From the NCBI RefSeq assembly GCF_030296015.1, contig NZ_AP027368.1, positions 3,286,001-3,350,000 on the forward strand: a stretch of 64,000 bases of DNA. Direction: 5' to 3'. Shown in pieces: positions 55,694 to 63,851 of this stretch (position 1 is the stretch's first letter; every line of letters starts with the position of its first letter). Made by a program: the position numbers and the translations under genes. The stretch comes from Ferrimonas sp. YFM. GTDB taxonomy: Bacteria; Pseudomonadota; Gammaproteobacteria; Enterobacterales; Shewanellaceae. The notes beneath the pieces were generated by a model, which saw only the letters and a list, made by a program, of their open reading frames with translations, had not been told where the DNA came from and did not search any database.

Positions 55694-57033
55694 TGCGCAG
55701 CCTGATACTGCTCCTGCTCACCCTGTCTCTGCCCCTTCAGGGGCAACCTCTCTGGCCTGCACCTGGTCAGGCTCCCTGGGCGGACCACTGGTACCAGTTG
55801 CTGGTGGATCTTCAGTTCAGCGCAGAACGTCCTGCAGACGCGGCCCAGGCCAACCTGGCCAGTGAGCGCCTGGTGCGTTTCCAGGCTTCATTACAGGGAA
55901 GGTCGCCGGACCCGACTCTACAGAAGCTGACCCAGATTGGCTCCGCCGACGAACTCCAGGCCTGGGTCAACGGCATCGCCCCCAGTTATCAGGCTTTCGA
56001 ACGACTCAGAGCCGCGCTTCACGAAGAGCTGAAACTGGCCAGTCTGCCTCGACCGGATTTTACCGAGATCAGCGCCTACTCCCTGGGCCAGGCTCATAAA
56101 GAGCTCGTTCCCCTGCGTCGGCTGCTGGCCGCCAGGCTCGGAGAAACCCTTCCGCCTCACCTGGTAAATAGGGATGTCTGGGACCCGCCCCTCATCGATG
56201 CTCTGCGCCGCTTTCAGCGGGAGAGCCAACTTCCCGAGTCGGGCCGGCTGACACCGGAGACCATCGCGGCACTCTCCATGGACAATCAGGCGAGGCTGGC
56301 CGCCATCAGGTTCAGTCTGCGTCAATGGCTGCAACTGCCACCAAAACTCAGCGGCGACGCCATCCTGGTCAACCTGCCCCACTATCAGTTGATGGCCCTG
56401 GAGGGCAAAAAAGTCCACATGGTGTTGCCGGTCATCATCGGGGCGCCGGAGACCCCAACCCCAAGATTCAACAGCCGCTTCAGTACCGTGACCCTAAACC
56501 CCAGCTGGACGCCGCCCTGGAGCATCATCAGGGGGGAACTGTTGCCTGCCTACCGGCGGGACAGCAACAGCCTCAAGCGCCAGGGGTTTGAGCTTATCGA
56601 TCCCAAGACCCCGGGATCTCTCCCTCTGCCCTGGCAGAGTGTTGCCCCAGGCCAGTTACCCGACCTGCTATCTCAGTATCAGCTCAAGCAGAAACCGGGC
56701 AGCAACAACGCCCTGGGGACAGCGAGACTGAACCTGGTCAACAGCAACGCCATATTTCTTCATGACACCCCGAATAGAAAACTGTTTCGACGCTCTCAGA
56801 GAGCGCTCAGCCATGGTTGTATACGAATACAGGATATAGATCGCCTGCTCTCCTACTTGGAAAGGAATATTCCTTTACCTGAACGTCAAAAATTGCAATA
56901 TGCAAAAAAGAGCAGGGACAGTTTTACCCAAAGACTGGGCACAACGGCCAAAGTGTATATTGTCTATATGCCCGCCTGGCCAAAAGGTGACAACGGAGCT
57001 TCCATCGCCGCCGACATATACAACCTAATTTAA
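55693..57033 (+). CDS. L,D-transpeptidase (YcbB/LdtD-like) with signal peptide
   Basis: A 446-residue periplasmic enzyme that makes 3-3 peptidoglycan cross-links or related bonds. ATG 55693 is chosen because it overlaps the regulator stop and begins a signal peptide (MRSLILLLLTLSLPLQG); the frame runs upstream inside the regulator gene. A peptidoglycan-binding helix bundle is at about 163-197 (LIDALRRFQRESQLPESGRLTPETIAAL), then the YkuD domain with HDTPNRKLFRRSQRALSHGCIRI, catalytic C376 in SHGC. The large insertion in the catalytic domain is typical of LdtD. The last 250 bp are noticeably more AT-rich than the rest. Confidence 0.9.
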   Translation: MRSLILLLLTLSLPLQGQPLWPAPGQAPWADHWYQLLVDLQFSAERPADAAQANLASERLVRFQASLQGRSPDPTLQKLTQIGSADELQAWVNGIAPSYQAFERLRAALHEELKLASLPRPDFTEISAYSLGQAHKELVPLRRLLAARLGETLPPHLVNRDVWDPPLIDALRRFQRESQLPESGRLTPETIAALSMDNQARLAAIRFSLRQWLQLPPKLSGDAILVNLPHYQLMALEGKKVHMVLPVIIGAPETPTPRFNSRFSTVTLNPSWTPPWSIIRGELLPAYRRDSNSLKRQGFELIDPKTPGSLPLPWQSVAPGQLPDLLSQYQLKQKPGSNNALGTARLNLVNSNAIFLHDTPNRKLFRRSQRALSHGCIRIQDIDRLLSYLERNIPLPERQKLQYAKKSRDSFTQRLGTTAKVYIVYMPAWPKGDNGASIAADIYNLI

Positions 57034-57253
57034 CTGACGGATATACTTGATTTTTTGATCAAGAAACAAATGAAGGCAGGAGTGAGAATATCTACTCAGC
57101 TTCATTTAAATGAAAGTTTTCGCAACTTCAGGCTAGGCAGAACTTAATTTTCTAGACTAACGTTAAAACAGTGTCGAGCACCTCTTACCCTATCGCTCGT
57201 ACACATTCCTGGAACATTAAACAGGTAATACTAACTGCGCGGAGATAATTGCT
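57034..57253. promoter_or_regulatory. Upstream region of the Flp pilin gene with palindromes
   Basis: AT-rich region with a hairpin CTTGAT-N6-ATCAAG (57046-57063), which may end the transpeptidase mRNA, and a perfect 14-bp palindrome TTCATTTAAATGAA (57101-57114), a candidate operator for the pilus locus. A -10-like TAATAC lies about 25 bp before the pilin start. No ORF. Confidence 0.45.
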
Positions 57254-57445
57254 ATGTTCAAGAAAGCACTCGTTGAGTTTTGGAATGATGAGAGCGGTTT
57301 GTCCGCGGTAGAGTATGCCATTGCCGGTAGCCTGGTAGTAGGCGGTATGGTTATCGCGTTTGGTGAGCTAGGGACAGAGGCCACGCAGGAAATCTCTGCG
57401 CTGTGTTCTGCTGTAGACGCAGCCGGTGACTGTGACGGCCAGTAA
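57254..57445 (+). CDS. flp: Flp-family type IVb pilin, first copy
   Basis: A 63-residue prepilin. Short basic leader MFKKALVEFWNDESG, then the type IVb cleavage and pilin motif G-LSAVEYAIAGSLVVGGMVIAF, with the conserved Glu at position 5 after the cleavage site and adjacent Tyr, as in Flp pilins. The C-terminus has two cysteines (ALCSAV.., GDCDGQ) that could form a disulfide. The second pilin at 58176 has the same length and the same C-terminal DAAGDCDGQ. First gene of the Tad locus, followed by a strong terminator. Confidence 0.92.
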   Translation: MFKKALVEFWNDESGLSAVEYAIAGSLVVGGMVIAFGELGTEATQEISALCSAVDAAGDCDGQ

Positions 57446-57476
57446 ACATGGACGTTGACATACTTTGTCGCGAAGA

Positions 57477-57509
57477 AGAGCACTGCCTTTTGGCAGTGCT
57501 CTGTTTTTT
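57477..57509 (+). terminator. Intrinsic terminator between pilin and prepilin peptidase
   Basis: Eleven-bp perfect stem AGAGCACTGCC / GGCAGTGCTCT with loop TTTT, then GTTTTTT. It lies 31 nt after the pilin stop and 15 nt before the peptidase start. Within an operon this would give much more pilin mRNA than downstream mRNA. Confidence 0.92.
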
Positions 57510-57524
57510 CAGGGGGGAAACATC

Positions 57525-58055
57525 ATGACACTGCTCCAATGCCAATACGTACTGACCTCCATCGTGTTTCTGATAGCCGTGTTCACCGATCTTCGAACGG
57601 AGCGCATCCCCAACTGGCTGGTTCTCTCTGCCCTGTTTGGCGGCCTGGGACTGCATCTGGTGTTCGATGGCTGGAGTGGCCTGCTCACCTCCCTGGCAGG
57701 CGCCATAGCGGCGGCAGTGCTGCTGATCTTTTTCTACACCAAGAAGATGCTGGGCGCAGGTGACGTCAAACTGATGATTGGCATTGGAGCCATTCTGGGG
57801 CCCTACATGGTGTTCTGGAACCTCTGCTTCGGCATCATCGCCGGAGGCTTCACCACCATGGGCTTTGCCCTGTTCCGGGTTGGCTGGTACGGCGTCGTGG
57901 CCAGCCTCAAACGCTACTATCAGTGCCTGATCACCCGCACCTACTTCAAACCCAGCCCCTATGAGGCCGCAGGGCTGCGTGTGCCCTATGCTCCCGCCCT
58001 GGCCATAGGCTGGCTGATCATCATGTTGGTTCCCACCAATCTACCCGGGCTGTAA
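57525..58055 (+). CDS. cpaA: Prepilin peptidase (TadV/CpaA)
   Basis: Inner-membrane aspartic protease that cleaves the Flp prepilin leader. The 176-residue product has six hydrophobic segments and the two catalytic aspartates D22 (FTDLRTERIPNWL) and D80 (GAGDVKLM). It lacks the N-terminal methylase domain, as expected for the short TadV type. ATG 57525 follows AGGGGGG; the frame continues upstream into the terminator but without a sensible start. Confidence 0.92.
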   Translation: MTLLQCQYVLTSIVFLIAVFTDLRTERIPNWLVLSALFGGLGLHLVFDGWSGLLTSLAGAIAAAVLLIFFYTKKMLGAGDVKLMIGIGAILGPYMVFWNLCFGIIAGGFTTMGFALFRVGWYGVVASLKRYYQCLITRTYFKPSPYEAAGLRVPYAPALAIGWLIIMLVPTNLPGL

Positions 58056-58175
58056 ATATTCGATCGCAGTCTGGTGTCAGCCTACGCAACTGGGAGAAAG
58101 GCCAATTTCATTGCCGTTGTCTAGGCTTGAGATAGTGCGCAATTCGATGCAACCAATTTGACAGAGGCTAGGGGA

Positions 58176-58367
58176 ATGCAACAGTCAAGTATAAAAGCTT
58201 TCTGGAAAGATGAAAGCGGACTTTCCACTGTGGAATATGCCATAGCGGGAAGTCTGGTCGCCGCAGGAATGGTCGTTGCCTTTAATGAACTCGGCACCGA
58301 GACAGCTGGCAGAATATCTGAAATGTGCAGCAATGTCGATGCCGCCGGAGATTGCGACGGCCAATAG
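58176..58367 (+). CDS. Flp-family type IVb pilin, second copy
   Basis: A 63-residue prepilin starting at ATG 58176 (AGGGGA upstream; TTG 58158 is in frame but has no ribosome binding site). The leader MQQSSIKAFWKDESG is followed by LSTVEYAIAGSLVAAGMVVAF and a C-terminus with SEMCSNV and DAAGDCDGQ. Compared with the first copy, the leader and the residues after the helix differ while the helix and tail are conserved, so it is a duplicated pilin, perhaps a minor or alternative subunit. Confidence 0.9.
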   Translation: MQQSSIKAFWKDESGLSTVEYAIAGSLVAAGMVVAFNELGTETAGRISEMCSNVDAAGDCDGQ

Positions 58368-58551
58368 CCTTAGAACTCTCCCGAATAAAAAAGATCTATT
58401 CAGCTTAATTGGCGGAGAAATCCTTGCGCTCAGATAAACAATATTACTACTTATCTCCCCCTCTATTTTTATTAGTTGATAACGAAAGCATCAATAATTT
58501 CTTCTAAGGCAATTCCGTGAAGTTACAGGGTTAATACAAAGGACAACTGAA
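58368..58551. other. Gap between second pilin and ATPase gene
   Basis: AT-rich intergenic DNA of 184 bp. No ORF, strong hairpin or clear promoter hexamers were found by eye, though it is the likely site of a separate promoter for the downstream Tad genes. Confidence 0.3.
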
Positions 58552-59862
58552 ATGAACCAGGCATTAGATTCATCCGCATTGCCCTCCTTCGAAGCCGGAG
58601 TCAGCAAGCCAGTGTCACTGGCGGATGTGGGCATTTCGCTTCCCATGCTTCAGAGTCTGGTCATCAAGCACCTGAGCGACGGCGACGTCCTGACCCTCAA
58701 TGATCTGGCCGACCGGCTGGCCCTGCCCGGTAACCTGGTGCAGCAGTTGCTGGACAAGTGCAAGCAGGAGAGTCTGGTCGAGAACAAGCAGACCTCCAGC
58801 GATGGCCAGATGCGTTATGCCCTGAGCCACACCGGTCGAGCCCATGCAGAAACCGCTTACCTGAAAAGCGGTTATCTTGGACCGGTTCCGGTGCCTCTGG
58901 ACCAGTACTGGCAGGTATGCCGGGCCCAGTCCAGCCGCAACATCGCCATCACCCGAAATCTCATCGAAGCAGCCATGGCCAACCTGGTGTTGCCTGACCG
59001 CCTGATGGAGGAGATTGGCCCGGCCCTGAACTCCAAGCGTCCTGTACTCATCTACGGCCCTCCAGGTACGGGTAAAAGTTACTTGTGCAGGCATTTTAAT
59101 CTGGTGCTCGGCGACGACGTCTTTATTCCCCACGCCATCTGCATCGGCCAGGCCATTATTCAGGTGTTCGATCCTCAGATTCACGAATTGCATGAAACCG
59201 ATGATCAGGATGAGTCCAGTCCTCTGTTGCTCAGTGAAGGCCATGATGCGCGCTGGCACAGGTGTCGACGCCCATTGCTGGTTGTGGGCGGGGAACTCAC
59301 CCAGGATATGTTGAATGTCCATTACGACAGCAACAGCAAAACCTATCACTCGCCCATCGGCCTGAAAGCCAATAACGGCATTCTGCTTATCGATGATTTG
59401 GGACGGCAGCAAATTACTCCCAAAGAGATATTCAATCGCTGGATTGTGCCAATGGAGGAGCGTCGCGACTTCCTTTCTCTGCCCAGCGGAGAACACTTTG
59501 ATGTGCCCTTCGAGCAGATACTGCTTTTCTCGACTAACCTTGATCCAAACGAGCTTGTGGATGACGCCTTCTTAAGACGTCTGGGTTACAAAATAGAATT
59601 TTCCGCCATCAATAAAGATCAATACATGGATATCTGGTGGCAAAATTGCGAAGAGCTGAATTTAAATTTCGATCCGGAAGTTTGTGAGTGGCTAATAAAT
59701 ACACTCTACGGCAGGTCAGGGAAACCTCTATTACCCTGCCACCCAAGAGATCTGCTCTCCATTGTGGCGGACCAGATCAGTTACAACCAGCTACCCGCAG
59801 CAGTGACTCAGCAGCTTATTGAGCGGGCATGGTCGATCTACTTTGTCAGCTCAGCGCGCTAG
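58552..59862 (+). CDS. Tad-locus AAA+ ATPase with N-terminal winged helix
   Basis: A 436-residue cytoplasmic ATPase. About residues 25-100 look like a winged-helix domain (MLQSLVIKHLSDGDVLTLNDLADRL). Walker A is GPPGTGKS (169-176), Walker B ILLIDDLG with D281/D282, sensor-1 LLFSTNLDP, and the arginine-containing FLRRLGYKIEF. It is not the secretion ATPase TadA (CpaF type) nor the ParA-like TadZ. Related AAA ATPases are found between pilin and rcpC genes in other gammaproteobacterial Flp loci; their role is not established, possibly regulatory or as a chaperone. ATG 58552. Confidence 0.82.
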   Translation: MNQALDSSALPSFEAGVSKPVSLADVGISLPMLQSLVIKHLSDGDVLTLNDLADRLALPGNLVQQLLDKCKQESLVENKQTSSDGQMRYALSHTGRAHAETAYLKSGYLGPVPVPLDQYWQVCRAQSSRNIAITRNLIEAAMANLVLPDRLMEEIGPALNSKRPVLIYGPPGTGKSYLCRHFNLVLGDDVFIPHAICIGQAIIQVFDPQIHELHETDDQDESSPLLLSEGHDARWHRCRRPLLVVGGELTQDMLNVHYDSNSKTYHSPIGLKANNGILLIDDLGRQQITPKEIFNRWIVPMEERRDFLSLPSGEHFDVPFEQILLFSTNLDPNELVDDAFLRRLGYKIEFSAINKDQYMDIWWQNCEELNLNFDPEVCEWLINTLYGRSGKPLLPCHPRDLLSIVADQISYNQLPAAVTQQLIERAWSIYFVSSAR

Positions 59863-59894
59863 GCGCCTGAAAGCGGCTAAGGTCAGGAGGAGAG

Positions 59895-60722
59895 ATGAAT
59901 ACCAGGTCAATGTTTTTCGTTCTGTTGTCTCTGCTGTTTGGTGTCGGAGCGGTTTTGCTAGCCCAGAGCTGGCTCAAACAAAGGCAACCGGCAGACGGCA
60001 ACCCCAACCAGTCCATCGTGGTCACCATGGCGGTGAATGTGCCCGCCGGAACCGTGTTGGAAACCCGCCACTTGAGCATGCAGCCCATCCCCAATGAGCT
60101 GGTGCCAGATGACGCCGTCACCGCTACCGCCGATGTCGTGGACAAGGTGGCCAAGTTCCCCATGATCCGGGGCGACATTCTTCACCCGGACAAGCTGGCC
60201 GAGCGAGGTGAAGGCAGTGTGCTGGCCAGCCTCATCGAGCCCCACAAGCGGGCGGTGACCATTCGAGTCAATGACGTAGTCGGCGTAGCTGGCTTCCTGC
60301 TGCCGGGAAATCGGGTGGATGTTCTGGTCACCTACAAAATTGGCAACGTCCGCAGCGAAGCCGCCGAATCGGTAACCGATGTGGTGCTGAGCAACCTCAA
60401 GGTACTGGCGGTGGACCAGAAGGTGGATCAAGAGACCAACCAACCTTTGGTGGTGCGCGCCGTGACCCTGGAGGTGTCTCTTGAGGAAGCCGAGTCCCTG
60501 ATGAGTGCCAAGGCCAGAGGCAAGATCCAGCTGGCCCTGCGTAACCCCACAGACGACAGCGAAGCAGAGCTTGCGAGCAACACTGCAGAGCCTGCTGAAG
60601 CGGAACCTGAGCCCAAACCGGTTCAGCCCGTACCTGTGGTCACCAAGCCGGTTCAGACCCACAAGCGCAAGATTGAAGTGATTCGCGGTACTTCACAGCA
60701 AACCGTCAGCGTCGAGAGTTGA
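59895..60722 (+). CDS. cpaB: Flp pilus assembly protein RcpC/CpaB
   Basis: A 275-residue protein anchored by an N-terminal helix (MFFVLLSLLFGVGAVLLAQSW), with a SAF domain at about 40-105 (VPAGTVLETRHLSMQPIP, GDILHPDKLA) and the CpaB core (RAVTIRVNDVVGVAGFLLPGNRVDVLVTY), then a proline/glutamate-rich tail. CpaB works with the secretin in the periplasm and contacts peptidoglycan. GGAGG precedes ATG 59895; rcpA follows after 31 nt. Confidence 0.9.
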   Translation: MNTRSMFFVLLSLLFGVGAVLLAQSWLKQRQPADGNPNQSIVVTMAVNVPAGTVLETRHLSMQPIPNELVPDDAVTATADVVDKVAKFPMIRGDILHPDKLAERGEGSVLASLIEPHKRAVTIRVNDVVGVAGFLLPGNRVDVLVTYKIGNVRSEAAESVTDVVLSNLKVLAVDQKVDQETNQPLVVRAVTLEVSLEEAESLMSAKARGKIQLALRNPTDDSEAELASNTAEPAEAEPEPKPVQPVPVVTKPVQTHKRKIEVIRGTSQQTVSVES

Positions 60723-60753
60723 TGGGTTCACAGCGAAGAAGGAAGGAAACGCC

Positions 60754-62190
60754 ATGGCAAGATCCCACACATCGCTTCTCCGTCACCTGTTCAGTCTGGT
60801 TGTACTGCTGGGCCTGATGACGGTAGCACCGGTACAGGCGGGGGGGCCCACCTCCCTGCAGCAGCAGAGCTTCCCTGTGCCCATCTACAAATCTCGGACC
60901 CTGCCCATCAAGCAGGAGGCAGCCCGGGTGTCCGTCGGTAACCCGGAGATCGCCGACATCCTGATCATGCAGCCCACAGAGCTCTACATCCTCGGCAAGC
61001 AGTTGGGCAGCACCAATATCCTGGTGTGGGATGAAGAGGATCGCCTGGTCGACATCATCGATATCGAGATCACCCATGACCTCAATGGCCTCAAGGAGAA
61101 GCTCTACCGCTTCCTGCCAGAGGAACTGATTGAGGTACACAGCTCTCAGGGTCAACTGGTGATCGGTGGTCAGGTGTCCAACACCGAGCGAATGACCATG
61201 GCCATGAACCTGGCCGAAGGTTATGCGGTGGCCGCAGACACCAAGGGCAACCCAAGCACAGTGCTGAACATCATGTCTGTGGGCGGCGGCCATCAGGTGA
61301 TGCTGGAGGTCACTGTGACCGAGGTGCAACGCGAACTGGCGCGCCAACTGGACTCCGACTTCCAGATCATCTCTGAGGGCAGCGACTTCATCGGCGGCAT
61401 CATCGGCGGTGACGGCATCATCAACGACAAGGGCTTTTTCGGCAGCTACGTCAGCGGCGACTTCCTGTTTAACTTCGCCCTGGACGCGGCGAAACAACAG
61501 GGCCTGGCCCGGGTATTGGCAGAGCCCAATCTGACCGCCCTCAGCGGCCAGATGGCCGAGTTCCTCTCCGGTGGTGAGTTCCCGGTTCCGGTGCCCAGCC
61601 GAGAAGGTACTACCATCGAGTACAAGAGCTTCGGTGTCGGCGTCAAGTTCGTACCAACCGTACTGGACTCCGGACGAATCAACCTAAACCTGAATGTGCT
61701 GGTCAGTGAGCTGAGTAACGCCAACTCCGTCGGCGTTATTCCTCAGGGCTCTACCACGGCTCTGGTCACTCCATCCATCATCAAGCGCAGCGCCGCCTCC
61801 ACCGTAGAGCTTGGGGATGGCCAGACCATCGCCATTGCCGGCCTGCTGAGCAACACCGTGCGTGAAAGCATCGATGAGCTACCCGGCCTGGGTGAGATCC
61901 CCGTACTGGGACAGCTGTTCAGCAGCCAGGAGTACCGCAACGGTGAAACCGAGCTGGTGATTCTGGTCACCCCACGCCTGGTGCGCCCCATCATTCGTGA
62001 TGATCTGGTACTGCCCACCGACGGGTTCGTCTCCCCTTCCGATGTCGGCTTCTACCTGCTGGGCGAACTGTCCCAGCGTGAGGAAACCGTCCAACCTGAG
62101 ACCAATCCCAATCCGGCGGCCGAAGTGCAGGAGCCCATGCCCACCACGGACACAGGCGGCACCCAGAACAAATATGGCCACTCACTCTAA
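60754..62190 (+). CDS. cpaC: Flp pilus secretin RcpA/CpaC
   Basis: A 478-residue outer-membrane secretin through which the Flp fibre passes. Signal peptide 1-29 (ending PVQA), then the pilus secretin N-domain with IYKSRTLPIKQEAARVSVGNPEIADI and LYILGKQLGSTNI, a BON-like segment (VIGGQVSNTERM), and the secretin domain (about 230-420): VRFVPTVLDSG-type VKFVPTVLDSG, TPSIIKRSAASTVELGDGQTIAIAGLL, PVLGQLFSS and ELVILVTPRLV. It lies 31 nt after cpaB, and a small lipoprotein gene follows after 10 nt. Confidence 0.93.
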   Translation: MARSHTSLLRHLFSLVVLLGLMTVAPVQAGGPTSLQQQSFPVPIYKSRTLPIKQEAARVSVGNPEIADILIMQPTELYILGKQLGSTNILVWDEEDRLVDIIDIEITHDLNGLKEKLYRFLPEELIEVHSSQGQLVIGGQVSNTERMTMAMNLAEGYAVAADTKGNPSTVLNIMSVGGGHQVMLEVTVTEVQRELARQLDSDFQIISEGSDFIGGIIGGDGIINDKGFFGSYVSGDFLFNFALDAAKQQGLARVLAEPNLTALSGQMAEFLSGGEFPVPVPSREGTTIEYKSFGVGVKFVPTVLDSGRINLNLNVLVSELSNANSVGVIPQGSTTALVTPSIIKRSAASTVELGDGQTIAIAGLLSNTVRESIDELPGLGEIPVLGQLFSSQEYRNGETELVILVTPRLVRPIIRDDLVLPTDGFVSPSDVGFYLLGELSQREETVQPETNPNPAAEVQEPMPTTDTGGTQNKYGHSL

Positions 62191-62200
62191 GGAGCGCGTT

Positions 62201-62476
62201 ATGAAAACCATGGTTATCGCAGTTTCCTCAGCGCTGCTTCTGAGTGGCTGCGCAACAGACGTCATCTCCCAGTTCGAGATGGGAGAGGCAACCAGGACAA
62301 TCAAACAGCAGGAGATCCTGGATCCCGATGCGGTGGCAAGGAATGCCGGCCGAGTGAGCAGCCTGGATGGCCAGTATGGTGTGGCGGTAATGGAAAACTA
62401 CCGCACCTCCACCTACCGACCAGAGACCGCCCGCAGCGAATTTAAAGAGGCGAATCTGGGAGGTGAAAGCAACTAA
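62201..62476 (+). CDS. Small Tad-locus lipoprotein
   Basis: A 91-residue lipoprotein: signal MKTMVIAVSSALLLSGC with lipobox LLSG-C at C17, then a hydrophilic region (KQQEILDPDAVARNAGRVSSLDGQ, written in part) ending NLGGESN. TAAGGAG lies 8 nt before ATG 62201. The position directly after the secretin gene suggests a pilotin or secretin-associated lipoprotein (like RcpB or a TadD companion in other loci); that is inference from position only. Not related in sequence to a family I recognise. Confidence 0.75.
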   Translation: MKTMVIAVSSALLLSGCATDVISQFEMGEATRTIKQQEILDPDAVARNAGRVSSLDGQYGVAVMENYRTSTYRPETARSEFKEANLGGESN

Positions 62477-62507
62477 GCCGTTTATCGGCGCCACCTAGGA
62501 GGCCACA

Positions 62508-63851
62508 ATGTTGAGAGCATCTTTCCAGCCCGCGAGCCAATCGCAGCGTAAGCAGCGGGGCTCTATTCTGGTGCTGGTCACCGTTGCACTGCTGACCATA
62601 TTGATCATGGCGGCCATGGCCCTTGAGAGCGGACACCTGCTATTGAGCAAGACCCGCTTGCAGAACGCCGTCGATTCCGCCGCTCTCAGCGCGGCCATCT
62701 CAGTGGTCAAGGAGGGCAACGACCACACCACAGCCAGACAGGATGGCATTGCCACCCTGCTCGCTGTGTTGGGTAATGCCGACTTCAGCCAGCTTCAGGA
62801 GGACATCGACACCGCCAGTCTGACCTACAGCCAGAACCAGGTGGCGCCTCAGGTGGCGGTGGAGTTCTCCCTCCAGCCGGACCCCTTCATCGTTACCACA
62901 GACACCAGTGCCGAGTATGTCCGGATAAGAGTGGAAAACGTCCAGCTGGCCACCTACCTGGGTCAGGCGATCAACATGGACAAGTTCACCAGTGCCTCGG
63001 CGGTGGCGGGCCCCAGTCTGCCCCTGGTGAACTGCTCCGAGAACGTACTGCCGATGATGGTGTGCGAGGGGGACACCCCGGGAGAGCCCTTTGGCTACCC
63101 TCGCGGCAACATCATGTCGATGAAGATCTCCAGTAAGCAGGACTCGGACATTGGCCCCGGCAACTTCCAGCTGATTCGACTGGGTGATAACTCCGGTGCC
63201 GCCGACATCCGAGATGCCATGGCGGGCGAAAACTCAGACACCAACTACTGTTTCGGTGCCACCGAAGGAGTCTCCACCGAGCCCGGCAACAACGTCGGCC
63301 CGGTGGCAACAGGCATGAACACCCGCCTGGGGATCTACCACGGCGGCACTGTGAACTCCACGGATCACCCCAGGGACAAGGACATCTGCGTCGGCGAAGA
63401 GCTGGACATCGACGACGATGACAACATTGTCTTCTCCTCTGACGGCACCATAGTGGATGGCACCGGTTCGACCCCGTCCCTGTACCGCTACTCCGACTAC
63501 GCCGACAACTACGTCGACAACACCGTGGATGGTGGCTCCCGCTTCCAGGACAGCTGCGCCGCCACCGGTGACAGCTGGGACAACAGCGGCGGCGCCAAGC
63601 GCCGGGAGTTTGCCATCGTGGTGGGCGCCTGTGACGGCCTGGCCAATGGCCAGAACAACGACATCGAATTCAAGGGTTTTGCCTGCTTCTATTTCATGCA
63701 GGAGGTGATCCAGAAGGGCAACCTGGCCTACGTCATCGGCGAATTTGTGGATGACTGCACCGGCACGGGCAACCCCACCCAGGACACCTCGGCCAGCGAT
63801 GGCCCCTTCACCATAGTCCTGTACCGGGACCCGGACAATAAGGATTCATGA
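62508..63851 (+). CDS. TadG-like Flp pilus assembly protein
   Basis: A 447-residue protein with the N-terminal TadE/TadG signature: basic RKQRGSILVLVTVALLTILIMAAMALESG (in part) forms a membrane helix at about 17-40, followed by LLSKTRLQNAVDSAALSAA, the typical Tad domain. The rest is a secreted region rich in Asp, Gly and Ser with several cysteines (NYCFG, DSCAATGD, GACDGL, GFACFYF, DDCTG) that could form disulfides, and acidic runs (DIDDDDN) that might bind calcium. No von Willebrand factor A domain was recognised. AGGAGG precedes ATG 62508. It overlaps the next gene by 4 nt. Confidence 0.82.
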   Translation: MLRASFQPASQSQRKQRGSILVLVTVALLTILIMAAMALESGHLLLSKTRLQNAVDSAALSAAISVVKEGNDHTTARQDGIATLLAVLGNADFSQLQEDIDTASLTYSQNQVAPQVAVEFSLQPDPFIVTTDTSAEYVRIRVENVQLATYLGQAINMDKFTSASAVAGPSLPLVNCSENVLPMMVCEGDTPGEPFGYPRGNIMSMKISSKQDSDIGPGNFQLIRLGDNSGAADIRDAMAGENSDTNYCFGATEGVSTEPGNNVGPVATGMNTRLGIYHGGTVNSTDHPRDKDICVGEELDIDDDDNIVFSSDGTIVDGTGSTPSLYRYSDYADNYVDNTVDGGSRFQDSCAATGDSWDNSGGAKRREFAIVVGACDGLANGQNNDIEFKGFACFYFMQEVIQKGNLAYVIGEFVDDCTGTGNPTQDTSASDGPFTIVLYRDPDNKDS

